Assembly (NCBI RefSeq): GCF_052076145.1
Contig: NZ_CP197246.1
Coordinates: 496,001 to 560,000, forward strand
Direction of reading: 5' to 3'
Length of the DNA stretch: 64,000 nucleotides
Origin: Kitasatospora sp052076145
Lineage (GTDB): Bacteria > Actinomycetota > Actinomycetes > Streptomycetales > Streptomycetaceae
The notes below the pieces were generated by a model. That model searched no databases. It saw only the letters and a program-made list of their open reading frames with translations, and was not told the origin of the DNA. The translations under genes were made by a program, and so were the position numbers. Shown one piece after another: positions 1 to 10,034 of this stretch (positions within the stretch are counted from its first letter, which is position 1; each line of letters opens with the position of its first letter).

Positions 1-1079
1 TCGGGGTGGCCGGGGCTGCCGTCGTAGGTGACGATCGTGGACCCGACGAGGAGGCCGGCGATGAGGAAGTTCCACATCATCCAGCCGGTCGAGGTGTACC
101 AGAGGAAGCGGTCCTCGGGGGTGAGGTCGAGGTGGAGGGCGGCCTGCTTGAGGTGTTCGAGCAGGATGCCGCCCTGGCTCTGGACGATGGCCTTGGGGAG
201 GCCGGTGGTGCCGGAGGAGTAGAGGACCCAGAGCGGGTGCTCGAACGGGACGGGCTCGTACACCGGCTGGACGTCGGCGGCCGTCAGGTCGTCCCAGTGC
301 AGGGCGCCCTCGGGGGCCGGGCCGCCGAGCAGCGGGATGTGGACGACGGTGCGCAGGGTGGGGAGTTCGCGGCGCAGCTCGGCGACGATCTCGGTGCGGT
401 CGTGGTTCTTGCCGCCGTAGTGGTACCCGTCGACGGCGAAGAGGACGGCGGGTTCGATCTGCTGGAGGCGGTCGAGGACGCTGCGGGCGCCGAAGTCGGG
501 GGCGCAGCTCGTCCAGACGGCGCCGAGGGAGGCGGTGGCGAGGAGGGCGACGGCGGCCTGCGGGATGTTGGGCAGGTAGGCGCCGACGCGGTCGCCGGGG
601 CCGATGCCCTGGGCGCGCAGGGCGGCGGCGAGGGAGCCGACCTGGCGGCGCAGCTCGGACCAGCTGAGGGCGACGGGCTGGTCGGTGGTCTCGTCCAGGT
701 GGAGGATGGCGGGCTGGTCGGCGCGGGCCGGGTCGTCGGCGTGGCGCAGCGCGTGCTCGGCGTAGTTGAGGCGGGCACCGGGGTACCAGCGGGCGCCGGG
801 CATGACGGGGTCGGCGAGGACGGCCTCGGGCTCGGTGGTGAAGCGGACGTCGAACCACTGGGTGACGGCCGTCCAGAAGCGGTCGAGGTCGTCGGTGGAC
901 CAGGCGTGCAGGGCGGCGTAGCGGGCGGCGGCCTCGTCGTCGTTGCCGGTGGGTGCGAGCGGGGCGGCGGGTGCTCCGTGGTGTTCGGCGGCCCAGGCCT
1001 GGAAGGCGACCAGCTGGGTGGCGGCGGCCTTGGCGGGGTCGGGGCGCCAGAGCGGCTGTTCCTGGGTTGGGGTGCTCAC
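1..1079 (-). CDS. Acetoacetate-CoA ligase, N-terminal part
   Basis: AMP-forming acyl-CoA synthetase of the acetoacetyl-CoA synthetase type, which would activate acetoacetate with ATP and CoA in the cytosol. The start is GTG at 1079, with a GGGAG ribosome site just upstream; 359 codons are visible and the gene runs off the left edge, so the C-terminal half is missing here. The N-terminal ACAS domain (WRPDPAKAAATQLVAFQAW, then FWTAVTQWFDVRF) is followed by the adenylate-forming core with TSCAPDFGARSVLDR and the phosphate-binding loop YSSGTTGLPK. WTSCAPDFG is typical of acetoacetyl-CoA rather than acetyl-CoA synthetases. Substrate is inferred from similarity. Confidence 0.9.
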   Translation of the reverse strand, partial: MSTPTQEQPLWRPDPAKAAATQLVAFQAWAAEHHGAPAAPLAPTGNDDEAAARYAALHAWSTDDLDRFWTAVTQWFDVRFTTEPEAVLADPVMPGARWYPGARLNYAEHALRHADDPARADQPAILHLDETTDQPVALSWSELRRQVGSLAAALRAQGIGPGDRVGAYLPNIPQAAVALLATASLGAVWTSCAPDFGARSVLDRLQQIEPAVLFAVDGYHYGGKNHDRTEIVAELRRELPTLRTVVHIPLLGGPAPEGALHWDDLTAADVQPVYEPVPFEHPLWVLYSSGTTGLPKAIVQSQGGILLEHLKQAALHLDLTPEDRFLWYTSTGWMMWNFLIAGLLVGSTIVTYDGSPGHP

Positions 1080-1201
1080 GGTGGGGTCTCCCGGCCGGTG
1101 TGGTGGGGGCGGGTCGTCGGTGCTTGTGGCGGCCCGCCGTGGTGGCAGTTTCGGTCCAGACCATGCCAGGGATTCGGCGGTTGCGCCAGGGTCCGCAATG
1201 A

Positions 1202-1732
1202 TCACGTACGGGTGTAGGCGCCGGTGTACCAGGAGTGGGCGACGCGGGTGTGGAAGGGGAAGGCGAGCTGGGTGTCGCGGGTGGCGAGCAGCCAGCCGTC
1301 GGTCTCGTCGGTGGGGACGGACGGCGGGAGGGTGGCGAGCTCGCGGGCGGGGAGCAGGCCGAAGAGGCAGAGGAAGCCGCCGGCGGCGTCGCTGTCGGTA
1401 CTGACCAGGGTGAGGTCGGCGGGGTCGGCCTCGATGCCGGTCTCCTCGCGGAGTTCGCGGGCGCCGCCCTGCTGCCAGCTCTCGCCGTAGTCGATGTAGC
1501 CGCCGGGGAGGGCGAGGCGGCCGTAGCCGGGTTCGATGGTGCGGCGGATGACGAGGAGCTGCTGCTCGCCGGCCGGGAGGAGGACGGGTTGCAGAACGAC
1601 CACGACGGGCAGCGGGTTGCGGTAGCTGATCGCGGCGCAGCCGGTGCAGGTGCGGGGCCAGCCGAGGGTGCCGGGCGGGTAGGGGGTGCCGCAGTGGTGG
1701 CAGTGGCTGTGGGCAGCGGGCGGTGTGGTCAT
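1202..1732 (-). CDS. NUDIX hydrolase with N-terminal zinc ribbon
   Basis: A 176-residue NUDIX hydrolase, expected to cleave a nucleoside diphosphate linked to another group. The Nudix box is complete: GGYIDYGE, seven residues, then RELREETGI (about residues 75-97). The N-terminus carries CHHCG and CTGC, a four-Cys zinc ribbon as found in NudC-like and other small zinc-ribbon NUDIX proteins. I chose ATG 1732 (MTTPPAAHSH) because it begins just before the ribbon; the reading frame stays open far upstream, antisense to the methyltransferase gene. The substrate cannot be deduced from the sequence. Confidence 0.88.
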   Translation of the reverse strand: MTTPPAAHSHCHHCGTPYPPGTLGWPRTCTGCAAISYRNPLPVVVVLQPVLLPAGEQQLLVIRRTIEPGYGRLALPGGYIDYGESWQQGGARELREETGIEADPADLTLVSTDSDAAGGFLCLFGLLPARELATLPPSVPTDETDGWLLATRDTQLAFPFHTRVAHSWYTGAYTRT

Positions 1733-1813
1733 GCCGTGGATGGTAGTTGGGTACGGGTGCCCGGTGGTCGGACGTGCCGTTGAGCTGGGGCGGGGCGCGC
1801 GTAGGGTGCGGGG

Positions 1814-2743
1814 ATGGGACGTGAGCGTGGTCGTGGGGTGTCGGGCGTGGGTGGGTTCGTCGAGGCGTTGGCTGCCGGGCCGCTGGTGCTGGACGGGGGG
1901 CTGTCGAACCAGTTGGCGGATGCCGGGCACGATCTGTCGGACGAGCTGTGGTCGGCGCGGCTGCTGGCGGACGAGCCGGAGGCGATCGTGCGGGCGCATG
2001 CCGGGTATTTCGCGGCGGGCGCGGAGGTCGCGATCACGTCGAGCTACCAGGCGAGTTTCGAGGGGTTCGCGCGGCGTGGGGTGGGCCGGGCGGAGGCGGA
2101 GCGGCTGATCGGGCTGAGTGTGGAGCTGGCGCGGGAGGCGGCGCGGCGGGCGCCGGGGGGCGGGGCGCGGTTCGTGGCGGCGTCGGTGGGGCCGTACGGG
2201 GCGGTGCTGGCGGACGGGTCGGAGTACCGGGGGCGGTACGGGCTGAGCGTGGACGAGTTGGAGCGGTTCCACCGGCCTCGGTTGGAGGTGCTGGCGGCAG
2301 CGGGGCCGGATGTGCTGGCGCTGGAGACGGTGCCGGACGCGGACGAGGCGCGGGCGCTGCTGCGGGCGGTGCGGGGGCTGGGGGTGCCGGCCTGGCTGTC
2401 GTACAGCGTGGCCGGGGGGCTGACGCGGGCGGGGCAGCCGTTGGCGGAGGCGTTCGCGTTGGCGGCGGAGGCCGAGGAGGTGGTGGCGGTGGGGGTGAAC
2501 TGCTGCACCCCGGAGGATGCGGATCACGCCGTTCGGGTGGCGGCGGAGGTGACGGGGAAGCCGGTAGTGGTCTACCCGAACAGTGGTGAGCGGTGGGACG
2601 CCGAGGCTCGGGCCTGGGCCGGGGGGTGGAGCTTCCGGCCGGAGGCGGTGGCGGGGTGGGTCGAGGACGGTGCTCGGCTGGTGGGCGGGTGCTGCCGGGT
2701 GGGGCAGGAGCAGATCGCGGGTTTGGCCCGGCTGGTGGGGTGA
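1814..2743 (+). CDS. mmuM: Homocysteine S-methyltransferase
   Basis: A 309-residue homocysteine S-methyltransferase (Pfam S-methyl_trans), which would make methionine from homocysteine with S-methylmethionine or SAM as donor. The TIM-barrel hallmarks are present: LVLDGGLSNQL at the N-terminus, ITSSYQASF, and the zinc-binding Cys residues in GVNCCTPED and LVGGCCR near the C-terminus. Length matches MmuM rather than the much longer MetH. The start at ATG 1814 lacks a clear ribosome site; GTG codons shortly downstream are alternatives. It stands alone on the plus strand between the NUDIX gene and gylR. Confidence 0.9.
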   Translation: MGRERGRGVSGVGGFVEALAAGPLVLDGGLSNQLADAGHDLSDELWSARLLADEPEAIVRAHAGYFAAGAEVAITSSYQASFEGFARRGVGRAEAERLIGLSVELAREAARRAPGGGARFVAASVGPYGAVLADGSEYRGRYGLSVDELERFHRPRLEVLAAAGPDVLALETVPDADEARALLRAVRGLGVPAWLSYSVAGGLTRAGQPLAEAFALAAEAEEVVAVGVNCCTPEDADHAVRVAAEVTGKPVVVYPNSGERWDAEARAWAGGWSFRPEAVAGWVEDGARLVGGCCRVGQEQIAGLARLVG

Positions 2744-2823
2744 GGCCCGGGGAGGTGACAGCTACCGACGGGGAAGGTGCACGGCGGGGGGTTGGCCTGG
2801 CAGACTCGTGGCGTTACCCCTGC

Positions 2824-2840
2824 GGTCGACATTGTCGACC
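2824..2840. promoter_or_regulatory. GylR operator upstream of gylR
   Basis: GGTCGACATTGTCGACC is a near-perfect inverted repeat (GGTCGAC-ATT-GTCGACC) lying 20 bases before the gylR start. An almost identical site, one base different, sits upstream of glpF at 3814-3830. IclR-family repressors bind such palindromes, so autoregulation of gylR is inferred. Confidence 0.75.
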
Positions 2841-2860
2841 GCCTGTCAGCGGAGGTCCTC

Positions 2861-3625
2861 ATGCCCGGCCCGATCCAGTCGCTCTCCCGGGCTGCCGCGA
2901 TCATGCGTCTGCTGGCGGGTGGCGAGCGGCGGTTGGGGTTGTCGGAGGTGGCGACCTCGCTGGATCTCGCCAAGGGGACGGCGCACGGCATTCTGCGGAC
3001 CCTCCAGCAGGAGGGTTTCGTCGAGCAGGACCCGGAGAGCGGGAAGTACCAGCTGGGCGCGGAGTTGCTGCGGCTGGGCCAGAGCTACCTGGACGTGCAC
3101 GAGCTGCGGGCGCGGGCGCTGGTGTGGGCCGACGACCTGGCGCGGGCCAGTGGTGAGACGGTCTACCTGGGGGTGCTGCACCAGCAGGGGGTGCTGATCG
3201 TGCATCACGTCTTCCGGCCGGACGACACCCGGCAGGTGCTGGAGGTGGGCTCGATGCAGCCGCTGCACAGCACGGCGCTGGGCAAGGTGCTGCTGGCGTA
3301 CGACCCGGTGGCGCGCGGTGAGCTGGGTGACGGGCCGTGGGAGTCGTACACCTCGAGGACGCTGACGCAGGCGGCCGAGATCGACGCGGAGTGTGCGCTG
3401 ATCCGGGAGCGTGGCTGGGCGGACGTGATCGAGGAGACCTGGGAGGGTGTCGCCTCGATCGGTGCGCTGATCCAGGACCGGCGGCGCAACCCGGTCGGGG
3501 CGGTGTGCATCAGCGGGGCGGTGGAGCGGGTCTGCGAGGACGGCTTCGTCCGGCCTTCGCTGGTGGCCTCGGTGCGCAGCGCGGCGCGGGCGATCTCGCG
3601 GGACTTGGGCGCCGGCCGCTTCTGA
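2861..3625 (+). CDS. gylR: GylR, IclR-family regulator of the glycerol operon
   Basis: A 254-residue IclR-family transcription factor. Residues about 5-65 form the winged helix (IQSLSRAAAIMRLL, LSEVATSLDLAKGTAHGILRTLQ) and the rest is the effector-binding domain (ALVWADDLARASGETVYLGVL, MQPLHSTALGKVLLAY). In Streptomyces coelicolor the equivalent gene, gylR, precedes gylCAB and encodes the glycerol/glycerol-3-phosphate-responsive repressor; order and spacing are the same here. Start ATG 2861 was chosen for the GGAGG site nine bases upstream; the frame is open further upstream. Twin operators at 2824 and 3814 support repression of itself and of glpFKD. Confidence 0.93.
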   Translation: MPGPIQSLSRAAAIMRLLAGGERRLGLSEVATSLDLAKGTAHGILRTLQQEGFVEQDPESGKYQLGAELLRLGQSYLDVHELRARALVWADDLARASGETVYLGVLHQQGVLIVHHVFRPDDTRQVLEVGSMQPLHSTALGKVLLAYDPVARGELGDGPWESYTSRTLTQAAEIDAECALIRERGWADVIEETWEGVASIGALIQDRRRNPVGAVCISGAVERVCEDGFVRPSLVASVRSAARAISRDLGAGRF

Positions 3626-3640
3626 GTGTCTTTCAGTGAC

Positions 3641-3690
3641 CCGCCCCGGGGGCGGACGGGCTGTCGCCTGTCCGCCCCCGGGCGTTTTGT
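3641..3690 (+). terminator. Rho-independent terminator after gylR
   Basis: A GC-rich hairpin whose arms are GCGGACGG-like and CTGTCCGCCCCCGGGCG, followed by TTTT. It lies directly after the gylR stop codon and separates gylR from the glpF promoter region. Confidence 0.85.
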
Positions 3691-3739
3691 CATGGTTTTG
3701 AGCTATTCGGCTGATAGTTTCACCGGAAGCTTCCCGTCA

Positions 3740-3759
3740 CTGTGAGTGATGAGTCACAG
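3740..3759. promoter_or_regulatory. Inverted repeat upstream of glpF promoter
   Basis: CTGTGA, eight bases, TCACAG: a perfect six-base inverted repeat upstream of the glpF promoter. It resembles a CRP half-site pair, but the spacer is eight rather than six bases. It may bind an activator or mediate carbon-catabolite control; that is a guess from position only. Confidence 0.35.
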
Positions 3760-3774
3760 GAAGGTCACCCGGCC

Positions 3775-3803
3775 TTGACGTAGGCAGGACGAAAGAGCAA
3801 GCT
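3775..3803 (+). promoter_or_regulatory. Candidate glpFKD promoter
   Basis: TTGACG at 3775-3780 is a good -35 box. A 17-base spacer leads to CAAGCT (3798-3803), a weak -10. The predicted transcription start falls just before or inside the GylR operator at 3814, which fits simple repression. Confidence 0.5.
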
Positions 3804-3813
3804 TCCGCATGAC

Positions 3814-3830
3814 GGTCGACATTGTCGAAC
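3814..3830. promoter_or_regulatory. GylR operator upstream of glpF
   Basis: GGTCGACATTGTCGAAC matches the operator at 2824-2840 in 16 of 17 positions. It lies about 135 bases before the glpF start and just downstream of the predicted promoter, the expected position for a glycerol-relieved repressor. Confidence 0.78.
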
Positions 3831-3963
3831 GCTGGCCGGAGATCACCGACCGGCACCGTCAGGGTGTGACCCCGGGACGGGACACACCCACTTGCGGACT
3901 CCCCCGCCGCACAGCACCTCTCTCCCCCCACCTGCTCCAGGCCATACGGACAAAGGAGTCTTT

Positions 3964-4683
3964 GTGTCCGCGTTCTCCAACGGCGACATCTTCGTCGGCG
4001 AAACCCTCGGCACCGCCGCCCTGATACTTCTCGGCGGTGGCGTCTGCGCCGCCGTCACGCTGAAGAAGTCGAAGGCCGTCAACGCCGGCTGGCTCGCCAT
4101 CACCTTCGGCTGGGGCTTCGCGGTGATGATCGCCGCGTACATGGTGGCCCCGAAGTCCGGCGCCCATCTGAACCCGGCCGTCACCTTCGCCATCGCCGTG
4201 CAAAGCGGCGACTGGAGCAAGGTGCCGCTCTACATCGGCTCCCAGCTGCTCGGCGCGATGATCGGCGCCGTCCTCGTCTGGCTCACCTACCTGGGCCAGT
4301 TCCAGGCCAACGAGGAGCCCACGCTCGGCATCTTCTCGACCGGGCCCGAGGTGCGTAACCCCGTCCAGAACCTGATCACCGAGATCATCGCGACCATGGT
4401 GCTCTGCATGGCCATCCTCACCCAGGGCCTCACCAAGGGTGTCGGCCTCTCCGGCGTCGGCGTGCTGCTCACCGCCTTCACCGTCGTCGGCATCGGCCTC
4501 TCGCTCGGCGGCCCGACCGGCTACGCGATCAACCCCGTCCGTGACCTCGGGCCGCGCATCGTGCACTCGCTGCTGCCGATCCCGAACAAGGGCGGCTCCG
4601 ACTGGTCGTACGCGTGGATCCCGGTCGCCGGGCCCGTCATCGGCGGCCTGCTCTCCGGTCTGCTGTACAACGCCGCTTTCTGA
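3964..4683 (+). CDS. glpF: Glycerol facilitator (aquaporin family)
   Basis: A 239-residue MIP-family channel for glycerol uptake across the membrane, equivalent to gylC of S. coelicolor. The first constriction motif is HLNPAV (around residue 70); the second is INPVRDLGPR (around residue 189), with Val in place of the usual Ala of NPA. The Asp after NP.R is typical of glycerol facilitators rather than water channels. Six membrane segments are recognisable. GTG 3964 was chosen because AAGGAG lies five bases upstream; the frame is open to 3892. First gene of the glycerol operon controlled by GylR. Confidence 0.94.
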   Translation: MSAFSNGDIFVGETLGTAALILLGGGVCAAVTLKKSKAVNAGWLAITFGWGFAVMIAAYMVAPKSGAHLNPAVTFAIAVQSGDWSKVPLYIGSQLLGAMIGAVLVWLTYLGQFQANEEPTLGIFSTGPEVRNPVQNLITEIIATMVLCMAILTQGLTKGVGLSGVGVLLTAFTVVGIGLSLGGPTGYAINPVRDLGPRIVHSLLPIPNKGGSDWSYAWIPVAGPVIGGLLSGLLYNAAF

Positions 4684-4806
4684 CGGCGCTGGTACGTCAC
4701 CTTCTAAAGCCCGGGTTTGCCCCGACGCGCTATACGGGGACTGAACCATGCGTCAGGCAGACCGGACCCCGCCCACCCGAAACCCTCACTCCGAGCCGAG
4801 GACCTC

Positions 4807-6333
<1,527 letters not shown>

Positions 6334-6481
6334 TCGCACCGCCGGTCGGGGCCCAGCAGCCCCGGCCGGCCCTGCTCGTACCCGGCCCCGACCAGGGCCG
6401 GAGCCGGTCTCCCCCGGAGGCCGTACCGCACACCCGAGAGGAGAAGCGGCGCCGCCCGCACCGAGCGCCGCAACACACACC

Positions 6482-8077
6482 ATGGCAAGCTTCCCGACCC
6501 TGGGTGCCGGACGCAGCACCGGCCACACCGCCTCCCGTGCCGAGACCCGCGAGCAGCTGGGCAAGGCCACCTACGACCTGCTGGTGATCGGTGGTGGCAT
6601 CCTCGGGACGGCCACTGCCTGGACGGCCGCCCAGTCGGGCCTCAAGGTCGCCATGGTGGACGCGGGCGACTTCGCCGGTGCCACCTCCAGCGCCTCCTCC
6701 AAGCTCGTCCACGGCGGGCTGCGCTACCTGCAGACCGGCGCGGTCAAGCTGGTCGCGGAGAACCACAAGGAGCGCCGGGTGCTCTCCACCGACGTGGCGC
6801 CGCACCTCGTCAACCCGCTGACCTTCTTCGTGCCCGTCTACAAGGGCGGCCCGCACGGCGCGACCAAGCTCGGCGCCGGTGTCTTCCTCTACTCCGCGCT
6901 CTCCGCCTTCCGGGACGGCATGGGCCGGGTCTCCACCGCCGCGCACGCCGCCCAGCAGGTGCCCGCGTTGCGCACCGAGGGCCTGCGCTCCGTCGCGGTC
7001 TACGGCGACCACCAGATGAACGACTCGCGCGTCGCCGTCATGACGGTGCGCGCGGCCGTGGACGCGGGCGCCGTGGTGCTCAACCACGCCGAGGTGACCG
7101 GCCTCCGCTTCACCGGCACCCGGGTGACCGGCGCCGAGCTGAAGGACCGTCTGGACGGCACCGAGTTCGGTGTCAGCGCCCGCCTGGTGCTCAACGCCAC
7201 CGGCCCCTGGGTCGACCACCTGCGCAAGATGGAGGACGCGGGCGCCGCGCCCTCCATCCGCCTCTCCAAGGGCGCGCACGTCGTCGTCAAGCGCCGCACG
7301 CCCTGGCGCGCCGCGCTGACCATCCCGATCGACAAGTACCGCGTCTCCTTCGCCATCCCGTGGGAGGACCACGTCCTCCTCGGGACGACGGACGAGGAGT
7401 ACACCGGCGACCCGCAGGACGTGCGCGCCACCGAGGCCGACATCGACCAGATCCTGGGCGAGGCCGGGCACGCCATCCGCGACGAGCACCTCGACCGGGA
7501 CCTCATCACCTACGCCTTCGCCGGCCTGCGGGTGCTGCCGGGCGGGCCGGGCGACACCGCCGCCGCCAAGCGCGAGACGGTCGTCACCGAGGGCCGCGGC
7601 GGCATGCTCTCCGTCGCGGGCGGCAAGTGGACGACCTACCGTCACATCGGCCGCACCGTGCTGGAGAAGCTCGCGCACGTGCCCGGCACCGGGCTGGCCG
7701 AGGACATGTCGGCCATCCCCGCGACCGTGCCGCTGCCGGGTGTCGGCGCGCCGAACGCCGTCGCGCACCGCCTGCTGATCGACCGTGAGCCCGGCTCGCG
7801 GATGGAGCCGCTGGTCGCCAAGCACCTGGCCAGCCACTACGGCACGCTCTCCTTCGAGATCGCGCGCCTGATCGCCGAGCACCCCGAGCTGGGCGAGCCG
7901 ATCCACCCGGACGGCCCGGACGTCTGGGCGCAGGTCGCGTACGCCGCCGACAGCGAGTGGGCGTACACGCCGGACGACGTGCTGCGCCGCCGCACCACCA
8001 TGACGGTGCGTGGGCTGGACACGCCGGAGATCAAGGAGCAGGTCGCCGAGTTCCTGGCGAAGCGCAAGCAGGTCTGA
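6482..8077 (+). CDS. glpD: Glycerol-3-phosphate dehydrogenase (FAD)
   Basis: A 531-residue aerobic glycerol-3-phosphate dehydrogenase, which oxidises glycerol-3-phosphate to dihydroxyacetone phosphate and passes electrons to quinone at the membrane; equivalent to gylB. The FAD-binding loop is LLVIGGGILGTATA (about residues 33-46), followed by SSASSKLVHGGLRYL and, near the middle, VAGGKWTTYR. The GAGGAG upstream is about 40 bases from the ATG, so translation may depend on the transcript from glpK, 148 bases away. A strong terminator follows at 8105. Confidence 0.95.
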   Translation: MASFPTLGAGRSTGHTASRAETREQLGKATYDLLVIGGGILGTATAWTAAQSGLKVAMVDAGDFAGATSSASSKLVHGGLRYLQTGAVKLVAENHKERRVLSTDVAPHLVNPLTFFVPVYKGGPHGATKLGAGVFLYSALSAFRDGMGRVSTAAHAAQQVPALRTEGLRSVAVYGDHQMNDSRVAVMTVRAAVDAGAVVLNHAEVTGLRFTGTRVTGAELKDRLDGTEFGVSARLVLNATGPWVDHLRKMEDAGAAPSIRLSKGAHVVVKRRTPWRAALTIPIDKYRVSFAIPWEDHVLLGTTDEEYTGDPQDVRATEADIDQILGEAGHAIRDEHLDRDLITYAFAGLRVLPGGPGDTAAAKRETVVTEGRGGMLSVAGGKWTTYRHIGRTVLEKLAHVPGTGLAEDMSAIPATVPLPGVGAPNAVAHRLLIDREPGSRMEPLVAKHLASHYGTLSFEIARLIAEHPELGEPIHPDGPDVWAQVAYAADSEWAYTPDDVLRRRTTMTVRGLDTPEIKEQVAEFLAKRKQV

Positions 8078-8104
8078 CACCGACACGCCCGAGCGACACG
8101 CCCG

Positions 8105-8140
8105 GTGGACCCAGGGGAAGCCCCCTGGGTCCACTTTTTT
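8105..8140 (+). terminator. Terminator of the glycerol operon
   Basis: A perfect hairpin: GTGGACCCAGGGG, loop AAGC, then CCCCTGGGTCCAC, directly followed by TTTTTT. A textbook intrinsic terminator closing the glpF-glpK-glpD unit. Confidence 0.95.
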
Positions 8141-8200
8141 GCTCAAGAGAAGCTCAAATATCATGAAACCTGATCATGAATAGGCATTACTTCTCTAGTC

Positions 8201-9178
8201 TTGTCGCACGTGTATCCAATATCAGGAACCAACGTCCACCTGCCCGATGACGCGAGAACCACGGTCGCCGAGACCCTGCGCTCGCTGCCCGATCTCGGCG
8301 CGGCCCTGCCCGACACCGACCCCGGGCTCTACCTCGAACACGGCGCCAAGCTGCTGCGCAACTGCCTCCCGGCGCAGACCCTCGACGCGCTCGCCGAGTG
8401 GCGCCACCGGCCCACCCCCTGGCTGACCGTCACCAACCTGCCGGGGACGGGCGGTGAGATCCCCACCCCGCAGGACGGCTTCTGCGACGAGAGCCTCGTC
8501 ACCGGGCCCAACCTGGTGCACTTCGGCCTGCTGCGCCTGCTCGGCCTCTCCCCCGTCGCCTACCGCTGGGAGAACGAGGGGCGGCTGATCCGCAACGTCG
8601 CCCCGCGCGCCGACCGCGCCCGCACCAACACCTCCTGGGGCTACGCCCAGCCGCTGGACTGGCACACCGACGACTCCGTGCTCGACCACGGCCCCGGGGC
8701 CGGCGCCGCCGAGGCCATCCCGCACTTCCTCTCCTTCTACGGCATGCGCAACACCGAGGCGGTGCCGACCGACCTGCTCGACATCGACAGCGTGCTCGCC
8801 GCCCTGCCCGACTCGACCGCCGAGGCCCTGCGGCGCGCCGAGTACGACGTCACCGCCCCCGAGTCCTACCGCGCCGACGACGACGGCCGCCCGCTCACCC
8901 GGGACGCCGTGCCGATGGTCTGGACGCTGCCCGACGGCAGCCCCGCCCTGCGCTACGGCCCCGAGCGGATCACCGGCCGCACCGAGGAGGCCCGCGCCGC
9001 GCTCGCCGCGTTCGAGGCCCGGATCGCCGGGATGGACGGCACGCCCGTGCTGGTCGAGGCCGGTGGCTTCCACATCTTCGACAACCGCCGGGTGATGCAC
9101 CGCCGGGTGCCGTTCACCCCGGCCGAGGCCGGGCAGGCCCGCTGGCTGCGCCGCTGCTACGCGCTGGGTGCACTGTGA
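8201..9178 (+). CDS. Fe(II)/2-oxoglutarate-dependent oxygenase
   Basis: A 325-residue protein of the TauD / clavaminate synthase-like oxygenase fold. The iron ligands are visible as HTDD (DWHTDDSVLDHG, about residue 165) and a distal His in DNRRVMHRRVPF; the Arg that binds 2-oxoglutarate is probably in ARWLRRCY. The substrate is unknown; the class contains hydroxylases for amino acids and taurine. The start is uncertain: TTG 8201 or GTG 8210, neither with a clear ribosome site, so a leaderless message is possible. It is followed immediately by a TauE/SafE-type exporter gene, which suggests a shared transcript. Confidence 0.85.
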   Translation: MSHVYPISGTNVHLPDDARTTVAETLRSLPDLGAALPDTDPGLYLEHGAKLLRNCLPAQTLDALAEWRHRPTPWLTVTNLPGTGGEIPTPQDGFCDESLVTGPNLVHFGLLRLLGLSPVAYRWENEGRLIRNVAPRADRARTNTSWGYAQPLDWHTDDSVLDHGPGAGAAEAIPHFLSFYGMRNTEAVPTDLLDIDSVLAALPDSTAEALRRAEYDVTAPESYRADDDGRPLTRDAVPMVWTLPDGSPALRYGPERITGRTEEARAALAAFEARIAGMDGTPVLVEAGGFHIFDNRRVMHRRVPFTPAEAGQARWLRRCYALGAL

Positions 9179-9197
9179 GGATCGCCCGGGGGTGCCC

Positions 9198-9977
9198 GTG
9201 CCCGACATCTCGCTGACGACACTCGCCCTGCTCTGCATCGCCGCCGCCGGGGCCGGGTGGATCGACGCCGTGGTCGGCGGCGGCGGGCTGATCCAGCTGC
9301 CCGCGCTGCTGGTCGGCCTGCCGCACCTGCCGACGGCGTACGTGCTGGGCACCAACAAGGCGGTGGCGATCGTCGGCACCAGCGCCGCCGCCGTCACCTA
9401 CACCCGCCGGACCAGGATCGACGTGCGGACGGCGGTGAAGATCGGCGTGGCGGCGGCGGGCGGCTCGCTCGTCGGGGCGTTCTTCGCCGCCGGGATCAAC
9501 AGTGCGGTGCTGCGCCCGGTGATCATGGTGGTGCTGCTCGTCGTGCTGGCCTCCGTCCTGCTGCGGCCGGCCTTCGGGTCGGCTCCGGCCGGCGAGCCGG
9601 CCACCCGGCAGCGGGTGCTGACCGCGATCCTGCTGGCCGGGGCGGGCATCGGCTTCTACGACGGCCTGATCGGGCCCGGCACCGGGACCTTCCTGGTGAT
9701 CGCGCTCGTCGCGATCCTCCAGCTGGACCTGGTGGAGGCCTCGGCGACCACCAAGATCGTGAATGTCTGCACCAACCTCGGGGCGCTCGCGATGTTCGGC
9801 TACCAGGGCACGGTGCTCTGGCAGCTGGCACTGATGATGGCGCTGTTCAACCTGGCCGGCGGGCTGGTCGGGGCGCGGATGGCGCTCAAGCGGGGCACCG
9901 GGTTCGTCCGGGTGGTGCTGGTGGTCGTGGTGGTGAGCCTCGTGATCAAGCTCGCCCATGACCAGTGGTTCGCCTGA
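9198..9977 (+). CDS. TauE/SafE-family membrane transporter
   Basis: An integral membrane protein of about 260 residues, TauE/SafE (former UPF0721) family, with members exporting sulfite, sulfonates or other organic anions. Signature pieces are GWIDAVVGGGGLIQLPAL near the N-terminus, LGTNKAVAIVGTSAAA, and the repeat in the second half, GFYDGLIGPGTGTFLV with ATTKIVNVCTNLGAL. About seven or eight membrane segments. The start could be GTG 9168 (overlapping the oxygenase stop), 9192 or 9198; I prefer 9198 for its GGGGG site. Pairing with an oxygenase gene hints at removing a small product, but nothing fixes the substrate. Confidence 0.87.
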   Translation: MPDISLTTLALLCIAAAGAGWIDAVVGGGGLIQLPALLVGLPHLPTAYVLGTNKAVAIVGTSAAAVTYTRRTRIDVRTAVKIGVAAAGGSLVGAFFAAGINSAVLRPVIMVVLLVVLASVLLRPAFGSAPAGEPATRQRVLTAILLAGAGIGFYDGLIGPGTGTFLVIALVAILQLDLVEASATTKIVNVCTNLGALAMFGYQGTVLWQLALMMALFNLAGGLVGARMALKRGTGFVRVVLVVVVVSLVIKLAHDQWFA

Positions 9978-10034
9978 GCCACTGGCCCGGGGGTGCGGTG
10001 CACCCGCGCCCCCGGTCCCGTTCCCGTTCCCGGT

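Noticed and set aside
3740..3759. A classic CRP site upstream of glpF
   Set aside because: The half-sites look right but the spacer is eight bases instead of six, so I list it only as an inverted repeat.
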